Source of the DNA: Deltaproteobacteria bacterium | GTDB taxonomy: Bacteria; Desulfobacterota; Desulfarculia; Adiutricales; Adiutricaceae | DNA: 10,408 nucleotides | NCBI GenBank assembly: GCA_031288745.1 | Contig: JAITQT010000022.1 | Span: 1-10,408, forward strand | Reading direction: 5' to 3' | Part shown: one piece after another, positions 1-6,816 of the stretch | How positions within the stretch are numbered: position 1 is the stretch's first letter | How the letters are laid out: each line of letters opens with the position of its first letter | Notes under the pieces: generated by a model | Told to the model about the DNA's origin: nothing | Seen by the model: only the letters and a program-made list of their open reading frames with translations | Databases searched by the model: none | Translations under genes and position numbers: made by a program

Positions 1-36
1 CTTATTGCGAATATAAATCAATAATAATTTTTTTTT

Positions 37-68
37 GGAGTCGGCAGAAAAAAAATGCTCCCGACTCC
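37..68. repeat. Perfect 8-bp inverted repeat (hairpin) near the window edge
   Basis: GGAGTCGG (37-44) pairs exactly with CCGACTCC (61-68) around an A-rich loop of 16 nt. A T-run precedes the stem (28-36) and an eight-T run begins 11 nt after it (80-87). That gap is too long for a standard Rho-independent terminator reading rightward, and leftward the stem is followed by A rather than T. It may end a transcript coming from outside the window, or be the remains of a palindromic repeat. The pairing is seen; the role is unknown. Confidence 0.45.
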
Positions 69-122
69 ATATTCAGAGATTTTTTTTCGAGAGGGGTTTT
101 TGCGCTACGATCAAATTTATGA

Positions 123-151
123 TTGCAAAACCTACGCGATTGTGTTATAAA
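123..151 (+). promoter_or_regulatory. Putative sigma-70-type promoter for potA
   Basis: TTGCAA at 123-128 (four of six matches to TTGACA) is followed, after exactly 17 nt, by TATAAA at 146-151. Transcription would begin near 158 and give a leader of roughly 225 nt before the potA start. It is the best -35/-10 pair seen upstream of potA. The assignment rests on hexamer match and spacing only. Confidence 0.5.
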
Positions 152-382
152 TTTATAAATCCCTGTTAGGGGATTTAAGCAGGTCGGGAGCTGCTCGCCC
201 CAGAGAAAAAGATTAAAACGCCCGCCTTCCCAAGGCACAGGGACCCAATGGTCCTAAAAAAATACTTCGCGGCCAAAAGGCTGCGGCTATATTTTATGCG
301 AAATAGTCTTCTGTCGGCGATCCCTAAAAAAAGCGGCCCCACAATGACCTTAAATGGGTTAAAGGGAGGCGTATGAGAGGAA
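152..382 (+). other. Long structured leader of potA, no known riboswitch class recognised
   Basis: This untranslated stretch between the candidate promoter and potA contains several small hairpins: AGCAG/CTGCT (178-182 with 191-195), GGACC/GGTCC around a CAAT loop near 241-254, and GCGGCC/GGCTGC around AAAA near 270-285. No conserved riboswitch core that I know can be seen, and no convincing open reading frame. The minus-strand frame through it lacks any recognisable protein features. The length is unusual for a transporter leader, so post-transcriptional control is possible but unproven. Confidence 0.3.
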
Positions 383-1453
383 TTGACAAGCCAGATTGAA
401 TTAGGACTGTTGGTGGCCAAGGCCGTTAAAAGCTATGGCAACCTAAAAGCCTTAAACAGCGTGGACTTAGAGGTCCAGAAGGGTGAATTTTTTACTTTAC
501 TTGGCCCTTCTGGTTGTGGTAAAACCACTTTGCTACGCGTTATCGCCGGCCTGGAGTTGCCTGATTCCGGGCATGTTTTTTTGGGCGGTCATGATATCAC
601 CCAATTTCCGGCGGCCAAACGTCAGGTCAACACGGTTTTCCAGAGTTATGCTCTTTTTCCTCACCTCGATATTTTCGAAAACGTCGCCTTTGGTCTGAAG
701 GCTCGCAACTTCGAGGCAGGGTTAATTAAAAACAAAGTAGGCACCACTTTGGAAATGCTGGATTTGAACGGTTTGGAAAAACGTTTTCCTCACCAATTAT
801 CCGGCGGTCAAAAACAACGAGTCGCCTTGGCTCGGGCCCTGGTCAACGAACCCCAAATCCTATTATTAGATGAACCCATGAGCGCCCTAGACGCCCACTT
901 ACGTAGTAGAGTGCAAGAAGATCTTCGCCGTTTGCAGCGTCAGCTCGATACCACCTTCATCTTGGTCACTCACGATCAAGACGAAGCCATGATGATCTCC
1001 GATCGCTTGGCGGTTATGAGTAAGGGGCAAGTCATTCAAACCGGAACTCCCCGCGAGGTTTACTCCAAACCCAAGACCCAGTTTGTGGCTGAATTTTTGG
1101 GCGCGGCCAACATTTTAGATGCCGAACGCCACGACAACGGGTTGGTCACCACCGCTCTAGGTTCAAAGCGTTTTTCTCTACGCTTAAACCAAGCACCTCC
1201 GTGGGATAAGGGCCGTGTGGCCATAAGGCCGGAACATATTCGCATGGCTGATCCTGCCTGCTCTCTTGATACAAACTGGGTGGACGCTAAAGTGCTAGAA
1301 ACTATCTACCGAGGTCAAAGCCAAGATTTACTCTTAGACCCTGGTCCAGTTAGGGTCCGCACTACCACCAAAAACCATGTCTCTCCCGGTGACGAAGTCA
1401 TCTTATTTTTCCCTCCCGATGACTTAGTGGCCCTAGATAATCTTTCTAACTAA
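383..1453 (+). CDS. potA: Spermidine/putrescine ABC transporter ATP-binding protein PotA
   Basis: This is the cytoplasmic ATPase that powers import through the PotB/PotC permease pair. The 356-aa product has every ABC motif: Walker A GPSGCGKTT (41-49), Q-loop Gln87, signature LSGGQ (139-143), Walker B ILLLDEP (159-165) and switch His197. A C-terminal TOBE-like regulatory domain spans roughly residues 270-350, with an IRPEHI segment at its start. Length is close to E. coli PotA (378 aa). The start is TTG at 383, because the same frame is closed by TGA at 374 and the ATG at 373 is out of frame. The purine-rich GGGAGG at 364-369 is rather far away and GAGAGG at 375-380 is too close, so initiation may be inefficient. 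Two permease genes follow, but across a 510-bp gap. A related substrate (another polyamine, or a Fe/Pot-family solute) cannot be excluded from the ATPase alone; PotB and PotC support polyamines. Confidence 0.93.
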   Translation: MTSQIELGLLVAKAVKSYGNLKALNSVDLEVQKGEFFTLLGPSGCGKTTLLRVIAGLELPDSGHVFLGGHDITQFPAAKRQVNTVFQSYALFPHLDIFENVAFGLKARNFEAGLIKNKVGTTLEMLDLNGLEKRFPHQLSGGQKQRVALARALVNEPQILLLDEPMSALDAHLRSRVQEDLRRLQRQLDTTFILVTHDQDEAMMISDRLAVMSKGQVIQTGTPREVYSKPKTQFVAEFLGAANILDAERHDNGLVTTALGSKRFSLRLNQAPPWDKGRVAIRPEHIRMADPACSLDTNWVDAKVLETIYRGQSQDLLLDPGPVRVRTTTKNHVSPGDEVILFFPPDDLVALDNLSN

Positions 1454-1480
1454 ATGTCTATTGCCAAAACATTGTAACGA

Positions 1481-1520
1481 GCGCTTCTTAGAAGGCCAGC
1501 TGGGCTCTAAATTCGCTGCG
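1481..1520. repeat. Short hairpin segment, similar to 10169-10211
   Basis: This segment sits between the potA stop and the mobile-element copy. It holds a small hairpin (CTTC/GAAG, 1484-1494) and, from 1490, AGAAGGCC followed by a GC/TTTAAA-type stretch that matches 10177-10200 at 19 of 24 ungapped positions. The two segments lie in the same orientation although the neighbouring 285-bp elements are inverted. It could be a small separate repeat, or chance similarity of palindromic sequence. Confidence 0.35.
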
Positions 1521-1545
1521 TTACTTTGTTTGGTTTATATTTTAG

Positions 1546-1829
1546 GTAACCGTTCACCAAGTTTTTTTTCCCCACGTTGCAGCTGGTAGCAACTTTCGAG
1601 TTGTAATTAAGTTTTAGCATACCCATAAGATCTTAACATTAGTTCTTTTGAGCTTTTTACTTAGCTCTCTGCTCCAACCATATATTTTAACTTTGATTAA
1701 TGTTAAAATTACTAAGCTCCTATAGGGGGCTACATTGTTGTGGTCTGTGTCGTCCCTTTCAATAGGCTTAGCCCCGCAACGTTCTCTCCGTGAACGAGCC
1801 CTTAAACGTTCACATTTGTGAACGGACAC
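1546..1829 (+). mobile_element. MITE-like element, copy 1 (284 bp), IS66-type ends, hairpin-rich
   Basis: A non-coding repeat, about 90% identical by eye to the inverted copy at 9863-10149. The left end begins GTAACCGTTCAC (1546-1557). The right end is GTGAACGG plus ACAC (1818-1829), so CCGTTCAC forms 8-bp terminal inverted repeats just inside variable tips. A GTAA tip and 8-bp target duplications are typical of IS66-family ends. No transposase is encoded, so movement would need one in trans. The bases flanking this copy (TATTTTAG and TCTTCTTT) do not form a clear duplication, unlike copy 2, which suggests an older or altered insertion. Internal hairpins: 1576-1593, 1684-1709, 1715-1731, 1737-1780, 1780-1796 and 1807-1824. 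It lies between potA and potB. The plus orientation is given because the internal stems pair best when read rightward. Confidence 0.78.
1684..1824 (+). ncRNA. Possible structured RNA inside MITE copy 1
   Basis: Read rightward, successive stems are ATTTTAAC/GTTAAAAT (1684-1691 with 1702-1709), AGCTCC/GGGGCT (1715-1720 with 1726-1731, one U-G), GTTGTGG/CCGCAAC (1737-1743 with 1774-1780, one U-G), CGTTC/GAACG (1780-1784 with 1792-1796) and CGTTCAC/GTGAACG (1807-1813 with 1818-1824). In copy 2 the third stem becomes GCTGCGG/CCGCAGC with a compensatory U-A to C-G change. The U-G pairs would be A-C mismatches on the other strand, so a plus-strand RNA is favoured here. No known RNA family is recognised, and expression is not shown. 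Confidence 0.35.
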
Positions 1830-1869
1830 TCTTCTTTGGCCTAGATTTTTTAATGTCTTAAATTTAATT

Positions 1870-1914
1870 AATTGAGGCCCGGGTAGCCTACCGCACCCGG
1901 GCCGTTTTCAATTT
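1870..1914 (+). terminator. GC-rich hairpin with T-rich tail between potA and potB
   Basis: GGCCCGGGT (1876-1884) pairs perfectly with ACCCGGGCC (1895-1903). The stem can be extended by AATTGA (1870-1875) with TCAATT (1908-1913) across a 4-nt bulge. The 3' side is followed by GTTTTCAATTTT, an imperfect U-tract. It resembles a Rho-independent terminator for a rightward transcript from potA or the preceding element. It lies only about 60 nt before potB, and no clear promoter is visible between them, so it could instead act as an attenuator or leave only partial read-through. Confidence 0.55.
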
Positions 1915-1970
1915 TCGCCTTTTATTTCCAGCGCCCGAGCCAATATCAGAGCGCAATAGGATAAATGGCT

Positions 1971-2885
1971 ATGGCTAAAAATCACTCTTCTGTCGCTAAA
2001 TTTTTTGGCCATATTAGCCCGGTTAAAAAGCGACGCCTCTGGGGCCTAGCCCTAGCCGGCCCTCCGCTGGCTTGGCTTTTGGCTTTTTTAACCCTACCCT
2101 GTTTAGCTTTGGTGGCCATAGCCTTAGCCACTAGAGGACAATTTGGAGAGATTGTATGGGGTTTTGATTTAGTCAACATCAAACGGTTATTTGGCTTTAG
2201 CCTCTTTGGCTGGAGTTCTGATTTTATTTTTATCCTTTTACGAAGCTTATTCCTAGCCTTCGTCACCACCGCTATCTGCATAATCCTCTCTTACCCGCTA
2301 ACCTTCTACGTGGCCACAAGACCACCCAAAACCCGGGTCTTTTGGCTCATTTTGATTGTCATTCCCTTTTGGACCAACGTGGTGGTTAGAACTTACGCTT
2401 GGCTCTTGGTTTTAAGCCCGCAATTGCCTCCGGCCAAATTTGTAGCCTGGCTTGGTCTAATCGAGCCTGGAGCGGCCCTTTACCCAGGCTCTTTTGCCGT
2501 CTACCTAGGCATGGTCACCACCTTTCTCCCCTTTCTGGCCTTACCGCTAGACGCTAGTGTCGAGAGACTAAACTGGGATTTATTGGAAGCGGCCGCTGAC
2601 CTTTACGCTAGCAAAATAGCCGTCTTTAGGCAAACAATTTTACCTCAAACCTGGCCAGGGCTATCGGTGGGTATAATAGTCACTTTTGTTCCGGCCATGG
2701 CCATGTTCGTGGTTACCGATATTCTGGGCGGGGCCAAGACCATGATGGTCGGAAACTTAATTCAGCAGCAATTCGGCCAGGCCAGAGATTGGCCTTTCGG
2801 GGCGGCTTTATCACTAGCCCTTATGGTTCTTACTCTCCTAAGCCTAGCCATTTTTAAGGGCTTAAAAATAGAAAAATTTTACTAG
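1971..2885 (+). CDS. potB: Spermidine/putrescine ABC transporter permease PotB
   Basis: Inner-membrane permease subunit that forms the polyamine channel with PotC and docks on PotA. The 304-aa product has a Lys/Arg-rich N-terminus followed by about six hydrophobic segments. Its permease (EAA) loop reads EAAADLYASK through TWPG (residues 206-230), the coupling site for the ATPase. Residues around VIPFWTNVVVRTYAW (about 131-145) are typical of PotB. ATG at 1971 is preferred because AGGA (1958-1961) lies 9 nt away. An ATG at 1965 would add Met-Ala but leaves only 3 nt of spacing. Family members are usually directly adjacent to potA; here the mobile-element copy and a terminator-like hairpin intervene, so expression may be uncoupled from potA. 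Spermidine and putrescine cannot be told apart from the sequence. Confidence 0.92.
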   Translation: MAKNHSSVAKFFGHISPVKKRRLWGLALAGPPLAWLLAFLTLPCLALVAIALATRGQFGEIVWGFDLVNIKRLFGFSLFGWSSDFIFILLRSLFLAFVTTAICIILSYPLTFYVATRPPKTRVFWLILIVIPFWTNVVVRTYAWLLVLSPQLPPAKFVAWLGLIEPGAALYPGSFAVYLGMVTTFLPFLALPLDASVERLNWDLLEAAADLYASKIAVFRQTILPQTWPGLSVGIIVTFVPAMAMFVVTDILGGAKTMMVGNLIQQQFGQARDWPFGAALSLALMVLTLLSLAIFKGLKIEKFY

Positions 2886-2911
2886 CCTCCTAACCTGCCA
2901 CAACAAATGCA

Positions 2912-2951
2912 GTCGCTCAAAAGGGGCGACCGGTACGAGTGGACTTACTCG
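2912..2951 (+). other. Two tandem hairpins in the potB-potC gap
   Basis: GTCGCTC (2912-2918) pairs with GGGCGAC (2924-2930, one U-G) around AAAAG. Five nt later CGAGT (2936-2940) pairs with ACTCG (2947-2951). No T-tract follows either, so they are not obvious terminators. The potB-potC gap is about 139 nt, whereas these genes are commonly overlapping or nearly so. The hairpins may protect or cleave the mRNA between the two permease genes. The structure is seen; the function is inferred. Confidence 0.35.
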
Positions 2952-3024
2952 CAACACTTGTCAGATTAAGATAGAGTATGCCATTTCTCCCGTGGCTAAA
3001 CCCAGGGTCCAGGTGAAAAAGAAG

Positions 3025-3822
3025 ATGAAAACGCAAAAAAGACCTTGGTTGGCTCTGATTTCTGTGGGAGTGATTTTCCTTCTCTATTTACCTTCCGTGG
3101 CCGTGGCCGTCTTTTCGGTTAACGATACTAAATTCGGCCTTTCGTGGAAGGGCTTTACCCTTCGTTGGTACACCCAACTAGCTAATAACGAATATATCTT
3201 ACAAGCTGCGCTCAATAGTTTAATCCTAGCCGCCGTATCCACCGCCTTGGCCACCATTTTAGGCACCGCTCTGGCTTTAGGCCTAGATCGCGCTCCCTGG
3301 CCTAAGAGCGCCCACAAGGTTATCGATCTAATTATTAATTTACCAGTGGTGGTGCCAGATATTATCATGGCAGTGGCCTTGACTTTGGCCTTTTCTGCCC
3401 TGCGTTTCTTCTCTAGCCTTTTCGATTTGGGGCTAGGCTCTTTAATCATAGGCCACGTAACCTTTCAAATCTCTTTTGTTACTTTGGTGGTTAGAAGCCG
3501 CTTAGCTACGTTAAATAAAGAAACCGACGAAGCGGCTAGGGATCTTTACGCCTCAAGCTTTTATCTATTTTATCGGGTGACCTTACCACTCATAACCCCA
3601 GGGGTCTTAGCCGGAGCCATGATGGCCTTTACCCTCTCTCTAGACGATTTCATCATTAGTTTTTTCGCCCACGGACCTGAAAGCGTTACCCTACCTATTT
3701 TTATCTACTCTTCTCTCAAAAGGGGTTTAAGCCCGGAAATATACGCCTTATCGACCGTTATGTTACTGGCGACCGTAATTTTGGTCATAGCGGCCGAAAG
3801 GATAACTAGAAAAATAGCTTAA
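3025..3822 (+). CDS. potC: Spermidine/putrescine ABC transporter permease PotC
   Basis: Second inner-membrane permease of the polyamine importer. The 265-aa product (E. coli PotC is about the same size) has a first hydrophobic segment at residues 8-30. The following periplasmic loop, NDTKFGLSWKGFTLRWY, closely matches the PotC pattern. The EAA coupling loop is DEAARDLYAS to TPGVLAG (168-197), followed by the PotC-typical FTLSLDDFIISFF (202-214). ATG at 3025 is chosen because AGGTG (3011-3015) stands 9 nt upstream. A GTG at 2992 would add 11 basic residues but has no ribosome-binding site. No potD follows; the next genes are on the opposite strand, so the binding protein must be elsewhere or be supplied by another gene. 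Confidence 0.93.
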   Translation: MKTQKRPWLALISVGVIFLLYLPSVAVAVFSVNDTKFGLSWKGFTLRWYTQLANNEYILQAALNSLILAAVSTALATILGTALALGLDRAPWPKSAHKVIDLIINLPVVVPDIIMAVALTLAFSALRFFSSLFDLGLGSLIIGHVTFQISFVTLVVRSRLATLNKETDEAARDLYASSFYLFYRVTLPLITPGVLAGAMMAFTLSLDDFIISFFAHGPESVTLPIFIYSSLKRGLSPEIYALSTVMLLATVILVIAAERITRKIA

Positions 3823-3932
3823 AAATATCTCGATTTAAGAATCTTTAATTAAAAATCAGTTGTTTATTTAAGTAATTTTACGACTAACTCTTAATCATAT
3901 TTTTAGCCCTTTAGACCAATCTTCCACCTAGA

Positions 3933-3973
3933 AAAGCCTCTCTAAGCTTTCCAATTATAGGCTTTATTTTTTT
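3933..3973 (+). terminator. Terminator for the pot transcript
   Basis: AAAGCCT (3933-3939) pairs with AGGCTTT (3959-3965), followed by A and seven T (3967-3973). The 19-nt loop is long, which weakens the call. It lies in the convergent gap between potC and ykoC. Read leftward, the same stem is followed by only four T, so it may weakly serve the yko transcript too. Confidence 0.5.
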
Positions 3974-4026
3974 CGACCATAACCCCCCTTCCCCGCTGTT
4001 TTGGACCCCAAAATCTTCCTAATTTA

Positions 4027-4716
4027 TTAAATAACCGCTAAAACCGGAAACAACATAAATAAGGCGTCTCGCACTCTTAAAGGCACAGTTATGGCCTGTC
4101 CCCTTGGGGCTAAGGGATTAAAGCCCCTTGATTCCATAGCCATGGCTAGATTATCGGCGCGCCTAAAGGCCCTAACCAAAATAGGGATAATCAGCCTCGG
4201 CGATAAGGGCCAAACCCTTACGCCTCTGACTCTAGCTGCGGCTCGAACCATAAAGTATTCTCCTCTAATAGTGGGCAAAAAATGGTAGGAGGCCAATAGT
4301 CCAAAGGCAAACTTGGAAGAGAGCTTAAATTGCTGTCGTAAGCTACGAAAAAAAGCTTCCGGTTCGGTGGTTAAGGTAAAGAGGATAGCTAAGCAGCCAA
4401 AGGCCATAATTCTGGTTGAGAGTAGCCAGGCGGTGGCCATGGAATTAACGTTAAATTCAGATTTTCCATAAGTTCCGGTAAAATTAGCCGACTCGTCGGC
4501 AAACAACAGGGCGGTCATAAAAAAGCCAAAGGCCGTTAGGACGAAGGGCCCCAAAATCAAGATAAGCCTTCGGTAATTAAGACCTCGGTAAGTTAAGGTC
4601 AAAACCAGGGCCGCGATGGCGACGATGATATTGGTCTTAGTCCGGTAACTTAGTGATAGAACGATGGCGGTTATAAGTATAGATAAAAATTTTGCGCCAG
4701 GATTTAAGCTAGACAT
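4027..4716 (-). CDS. ykoC: ECF transporter T component YkoC (EcfT/CbiQ family) for thiamin precursors
   Basis: Transmembrane coupling subunit of an energy-coupling-factor importer, linking the YkoE substrate binder to the YkoD ATPases. The 229-aa product has several hydrophobic segments in its first 120 residues. The two cytoplasmic Ala-Arg-Gly-type motifs that contact the ATPases are AARVRG (160-165) and AMESRG (193-198); both are slight variants of the textbook ARG form. It is the last gene of the minus-strand unit, 25 nt after ykoD. No strong ribosome-binding site precedes the ATG, so translation may depend on ribosomes leaving ykoD. The family assignment is firm; the thiamin/HMP specificity comes from the neighbouring ykoE, ykoF and TPP riboswitch. 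Confidence 0.9.
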   Translation of the reverse strand: MSSLNPGAKFLSILITAIVLSLSYRTKTNIIVAIAALVLTLTYRGLNYRRLILILGPFVLTAFGFFMTALLFADESANFTGTYGKSEFNVNSMATAWLLSTRIMAFGCLAILFTLTTEPEAFFRSLRQQFKLSSKFAFGLLASYHFLPTIRGEYFMVRAAARVRGVRVWPLSPRLIIPILVRAFRRADNLAMAMESRGFNPLAPRGQAITVPLRVRDALFMLFPVLAVI

Positions 4717-4741
4717 AGAGCGGCCAATAAAATTATTTTTT

Positions 4742-6199
4742 TTAAAAAGACCTATACCTATCAGTATCTATAACTTTAAGTCTCTTATTATTAAAAATCA
4801 CAATCTCGTCGGCATAAGCCCTAGCCAGCTCTAAGTCATGGGTGACCATGATTGCGGTCAGACCCTTTTTAAGCTCGTCGTTTAAAAGACTCATGATGCC
4901 AACGGTGGATTGAAGGTCTTGAGCGTAGGTCGGTTCATCTAAAAGCAAAAATTCTTTTTGAGCGGCCAGCATAGATAAGACGGCTAGACGTCGCTGCTGG
5001 CCCTGGCTTAGCTGCCAAGGGGAGCGATCTAAAAAATCGGCTAGAGTGAAACTAGCCGCTAGGTTTCGGGCCTTTTCGATCAGCTCGAGACTTTGACTAT
5101 CTCCCCTTTTGTGGGTCAGAGAAAGAATTATTTCGCTCCTAACCGTTTGGCTCAAAAATTGAAAGCCTGGGTTTTGAAAGATTAGACCGACGCCTCCTTT
5201 GATATCTAGCCACCCTTTTATCTTTATAATTCCGGCCAAAGCCATAAGTAAACTACTCTTACCACAGCCGCTGGGGCCCAAAACGGCAGTTAGAGTTCCT
5301 TTAAAAGCTTTAAAAGAAGCTCCCTCTAATATTAGCTTTGCCCCTCTTTGTAGGGTAAGGTTTTCAGCCCTAACCATTAGCTCCGATTGAGCGGCCCAAG
5401 GGCGCTTATCTTTAACTTGCGTGTCTTCTCCATAGTAAGAAAAGCCACTGCCGCTAGGAAAAAAAATTTGTAACCTCTTAAAGATGTCTAAATTTTTTTT
5501 GGCCTCGTTAGGGCTAAGTTTAAGATTGACCACCCGAAAGTTATTATCTACGAGCATTAGGCTATCAATAAATTCGAGCCAGAAATCAGGGCGATGATCA
5601 ATTATTAATAAGCCCAGTCTTTTTTTAGATAGTCTCTTAAGTATGGCCACTATCTCTTGGGCGCTCTCTCTATCTAAATTAGCCAAAGGCTCGTCAAGGA
5701 TAAGCAACTTAGGCTTAACCGCTAGGGCCGTGGCTAAAGAGAGCTTTTGCTTTTCACCTCCAGAAAGATCTTCAGTTTTACGCTTTTCAAAGCCCTTAAG
5801 ACCCACTAGAGCTAAGAGTTCGGCAGCTTTGGCTTGATACTCTCCCCCATAGGCCGCATTTTCCAGGGCGAAGAAGAGTTCGCCCTCGACCGATTCCATA
5901 GAGAACTGATCGTCTGGGTTTTGAAAGACTATCGAAACTATAGCCGCCCTCCTTTCGGCCTTAAGATTGGCTATTTCCAAACTCCTATAGCTAATAGAAC
6001 CCTTACTAATACCCGCATACTCAGGATAAAGCCCGGAGAGCAAATAGGCTAGAGTGCTTTTCCCGCAGCCCGAGGGGCCCATTAAAAGGACCCTTTCATT
6101 TTCCTTTAGCTTAAAGCTCAAATTATTTATTAGCCAGGCCTCGTTTTGGTTAAATTTAAAGCTAAGGTCCTTGACCTTAAGCGTATCTTCTCTCTCCAT
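4742..6199 (-). CDS. ykoD: ECF transporter ATPase, two fused ABC domains (YkoD type)
   Basis: Cytoplasmic energy module of the HMP/thiamin ECF importer, with both nucleotide-binding domains in one 485-aa chain. Domain 1: Walker A GPSGCGKST (41-49), Q-loop FQNPDDQF (92-99), signature LSGGEKQ (145-151), Walker B LLILDEP (165-171), His202. Domain 2: Walker A GPSGCGKSS (308-316), Q-loop FQNPGFQF (341-348), signature LSQGQQRR (397-404), Walker B FLLLDEP (417-423), His454. A linker of about 45 residues (230-274) joins them. All catalytic positions look intact. Domain 2 has the Gln-for-Gly signature seen in asymmetric ABC pairs. The ATG overlaps the ykoE stop (TAATG), implying translational coupling, and AGGG lies about 9 nt upstream. 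Confidence 0.93.
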   Translation of the reverse strand: MEREDTLKVKDLSFKFNQNEAWLINNLSFKLKENERVLLMGPSGCGKSTLAYLLSGLYPEYAGISKGSISYRSLEIANLKAERRAAIVSIVFQNPDDQFSMESVEGELFFALENAAYGGEYQAKAAELLALVGLKGFEKRKTEDLSGGEKQKLSLATALAVKPKLLILDEPLANLDRESAQEIVAILKRLSKKRLGLLIIDHRPDFWLEFIDSLMLVDNNFRVVNLKLSPNEAKKNLDIFKRLQIFFPSGSGFSYYGEDTQVKDKRPWAAQSELMVRAENLTLQRGAKLILEGASFKAFKGTLTAVLGPSGCGKSSLLMALAGIIKIKGWLDIKGGVGLIFQNPGFQFLSQTVRSEIILSLTHKRGDSQSLELIEKARNLAASFTLADFLDRSPWQLSQGQQRRLAVLSMLAAQKEFLLLDEPTYAQDLQSTVGIMSLLNDELKKGLTAIMVTHDLELARAYADEIVIFNNKRLKVIDTDRYRSF

Positions 6200-6792
6200 T
6201 AGCTAGCCCTATGCCCGTAGCCCTTGGTTAGGCCCGTCTTTTCCAACCTTACGGCCAAAAAATAGGAGAGATAACCGGCAAAGAAGGCCGAGCTTATAAG
6301 TCTTATGGCTAGCATGACTAAAATGAGCCCAAAAGAGAGTAAGGTAAAACCGCTTATAAAAAAACCCAACCCAAAACTAACTAGCCCAGAAGCTAAAGAG
6401 GCTAAGATCATAACTTTTAGGCTATAGTTTTTATAATCATAGGCTAAAAAGACAAGCTCGGCCCCCAGGCCCTGTAGCGCCGCCGAAAGTAAGACTAACG
6501 GGCCGAAGACGTTACCCATTAAGACTTCCAAAAAGGCGGCCAGAACTTCGGCCATAATAGCTGCTCCCGGTTTTCTAATAAAATAGGCGATAAAAGTCGA
6601 GGCCATAAACCAAACCCCGTAGATGGGTTCGTAGACTAAAAGGCCCAATCCAGTAAATGAAATAAGGGTGGCCAAAAAGACCGATAAGTAGGTGACGGCC
6701 ACGTAAACGACGCCAAAAACGACCGAAACGATTCCAACTAAGAGAGCCTCCCTAAGCTTCCAAGGCTCAAAGCTCTCTTTTAGCTTAAACAT
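6199..6792 (-). CDS. ykoE: ECF transporter S component YkoE, thiamin/hydroxymethylpyrimidine binding
   Basis: Membrane protein that binds the vitamin precursor and confers specificity on the ECF importer. The 197-aa sequence closely follows Bacillus YkoE as I recall it: VVFGVVYVAVTY (24-35), YEPIYGVWFM (54-63), RKPGAA (73-78), LEVLMGN (88-94), QGLGAE (107-112) and IRLISSAFFAG (163-173). It has about five or six hydrophobic segments, as expected for an S component. The start ATG follows AGGGA with about 8 nt spacing, and ykoF ends 24 nt upstream. The family is clear. Whether the cargo is HMP, thiamin or a breakdown product cannot be read from sequence. Confidence 0.93.
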   Translation of the reverse strand: MFKLKESFEPWKLREALLVGIVSVVFGVVYVAVTYLSVFLATLISFTGLGLLVYEPIYGVWFMASTFIAYFIRKPGAAIMAEVLAAFLEVLMGNVFGPLVLLSAALQGLGAELVFLAYDYKNYSLKVMILASLASGLVSFGLGFFISGFTLLSFGLILVMLAIRLISSAFFAGYLSYFLAVRLEKTGLTKGYGHRAS

Positions 6793-6816
6793 AATTTATC
6801 CCTAAATTAATGGTTA

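Noticed and set aside
2..238. Open frame on the minus strand at the left edge
   Set aside because: No recognisable domain, contains a long A/T-run hairpin, and overlaps the best potA promoter; it looks like chance.
1614..1829. Minus-strand open frame inside MITE copy 1
   Set aside because: The corresponding frame is broken by small length differences in copy 2, and substitutions preserve hairpins rather than codons.
1546..1829. Group II intron or tmRNA as identity of the repeat
   Set aside because: No intron domain V-like ending, reverse transcriptase or tmRNA tag frame is visible; terminal inverted repeats and the target duplication fit a MITE better.
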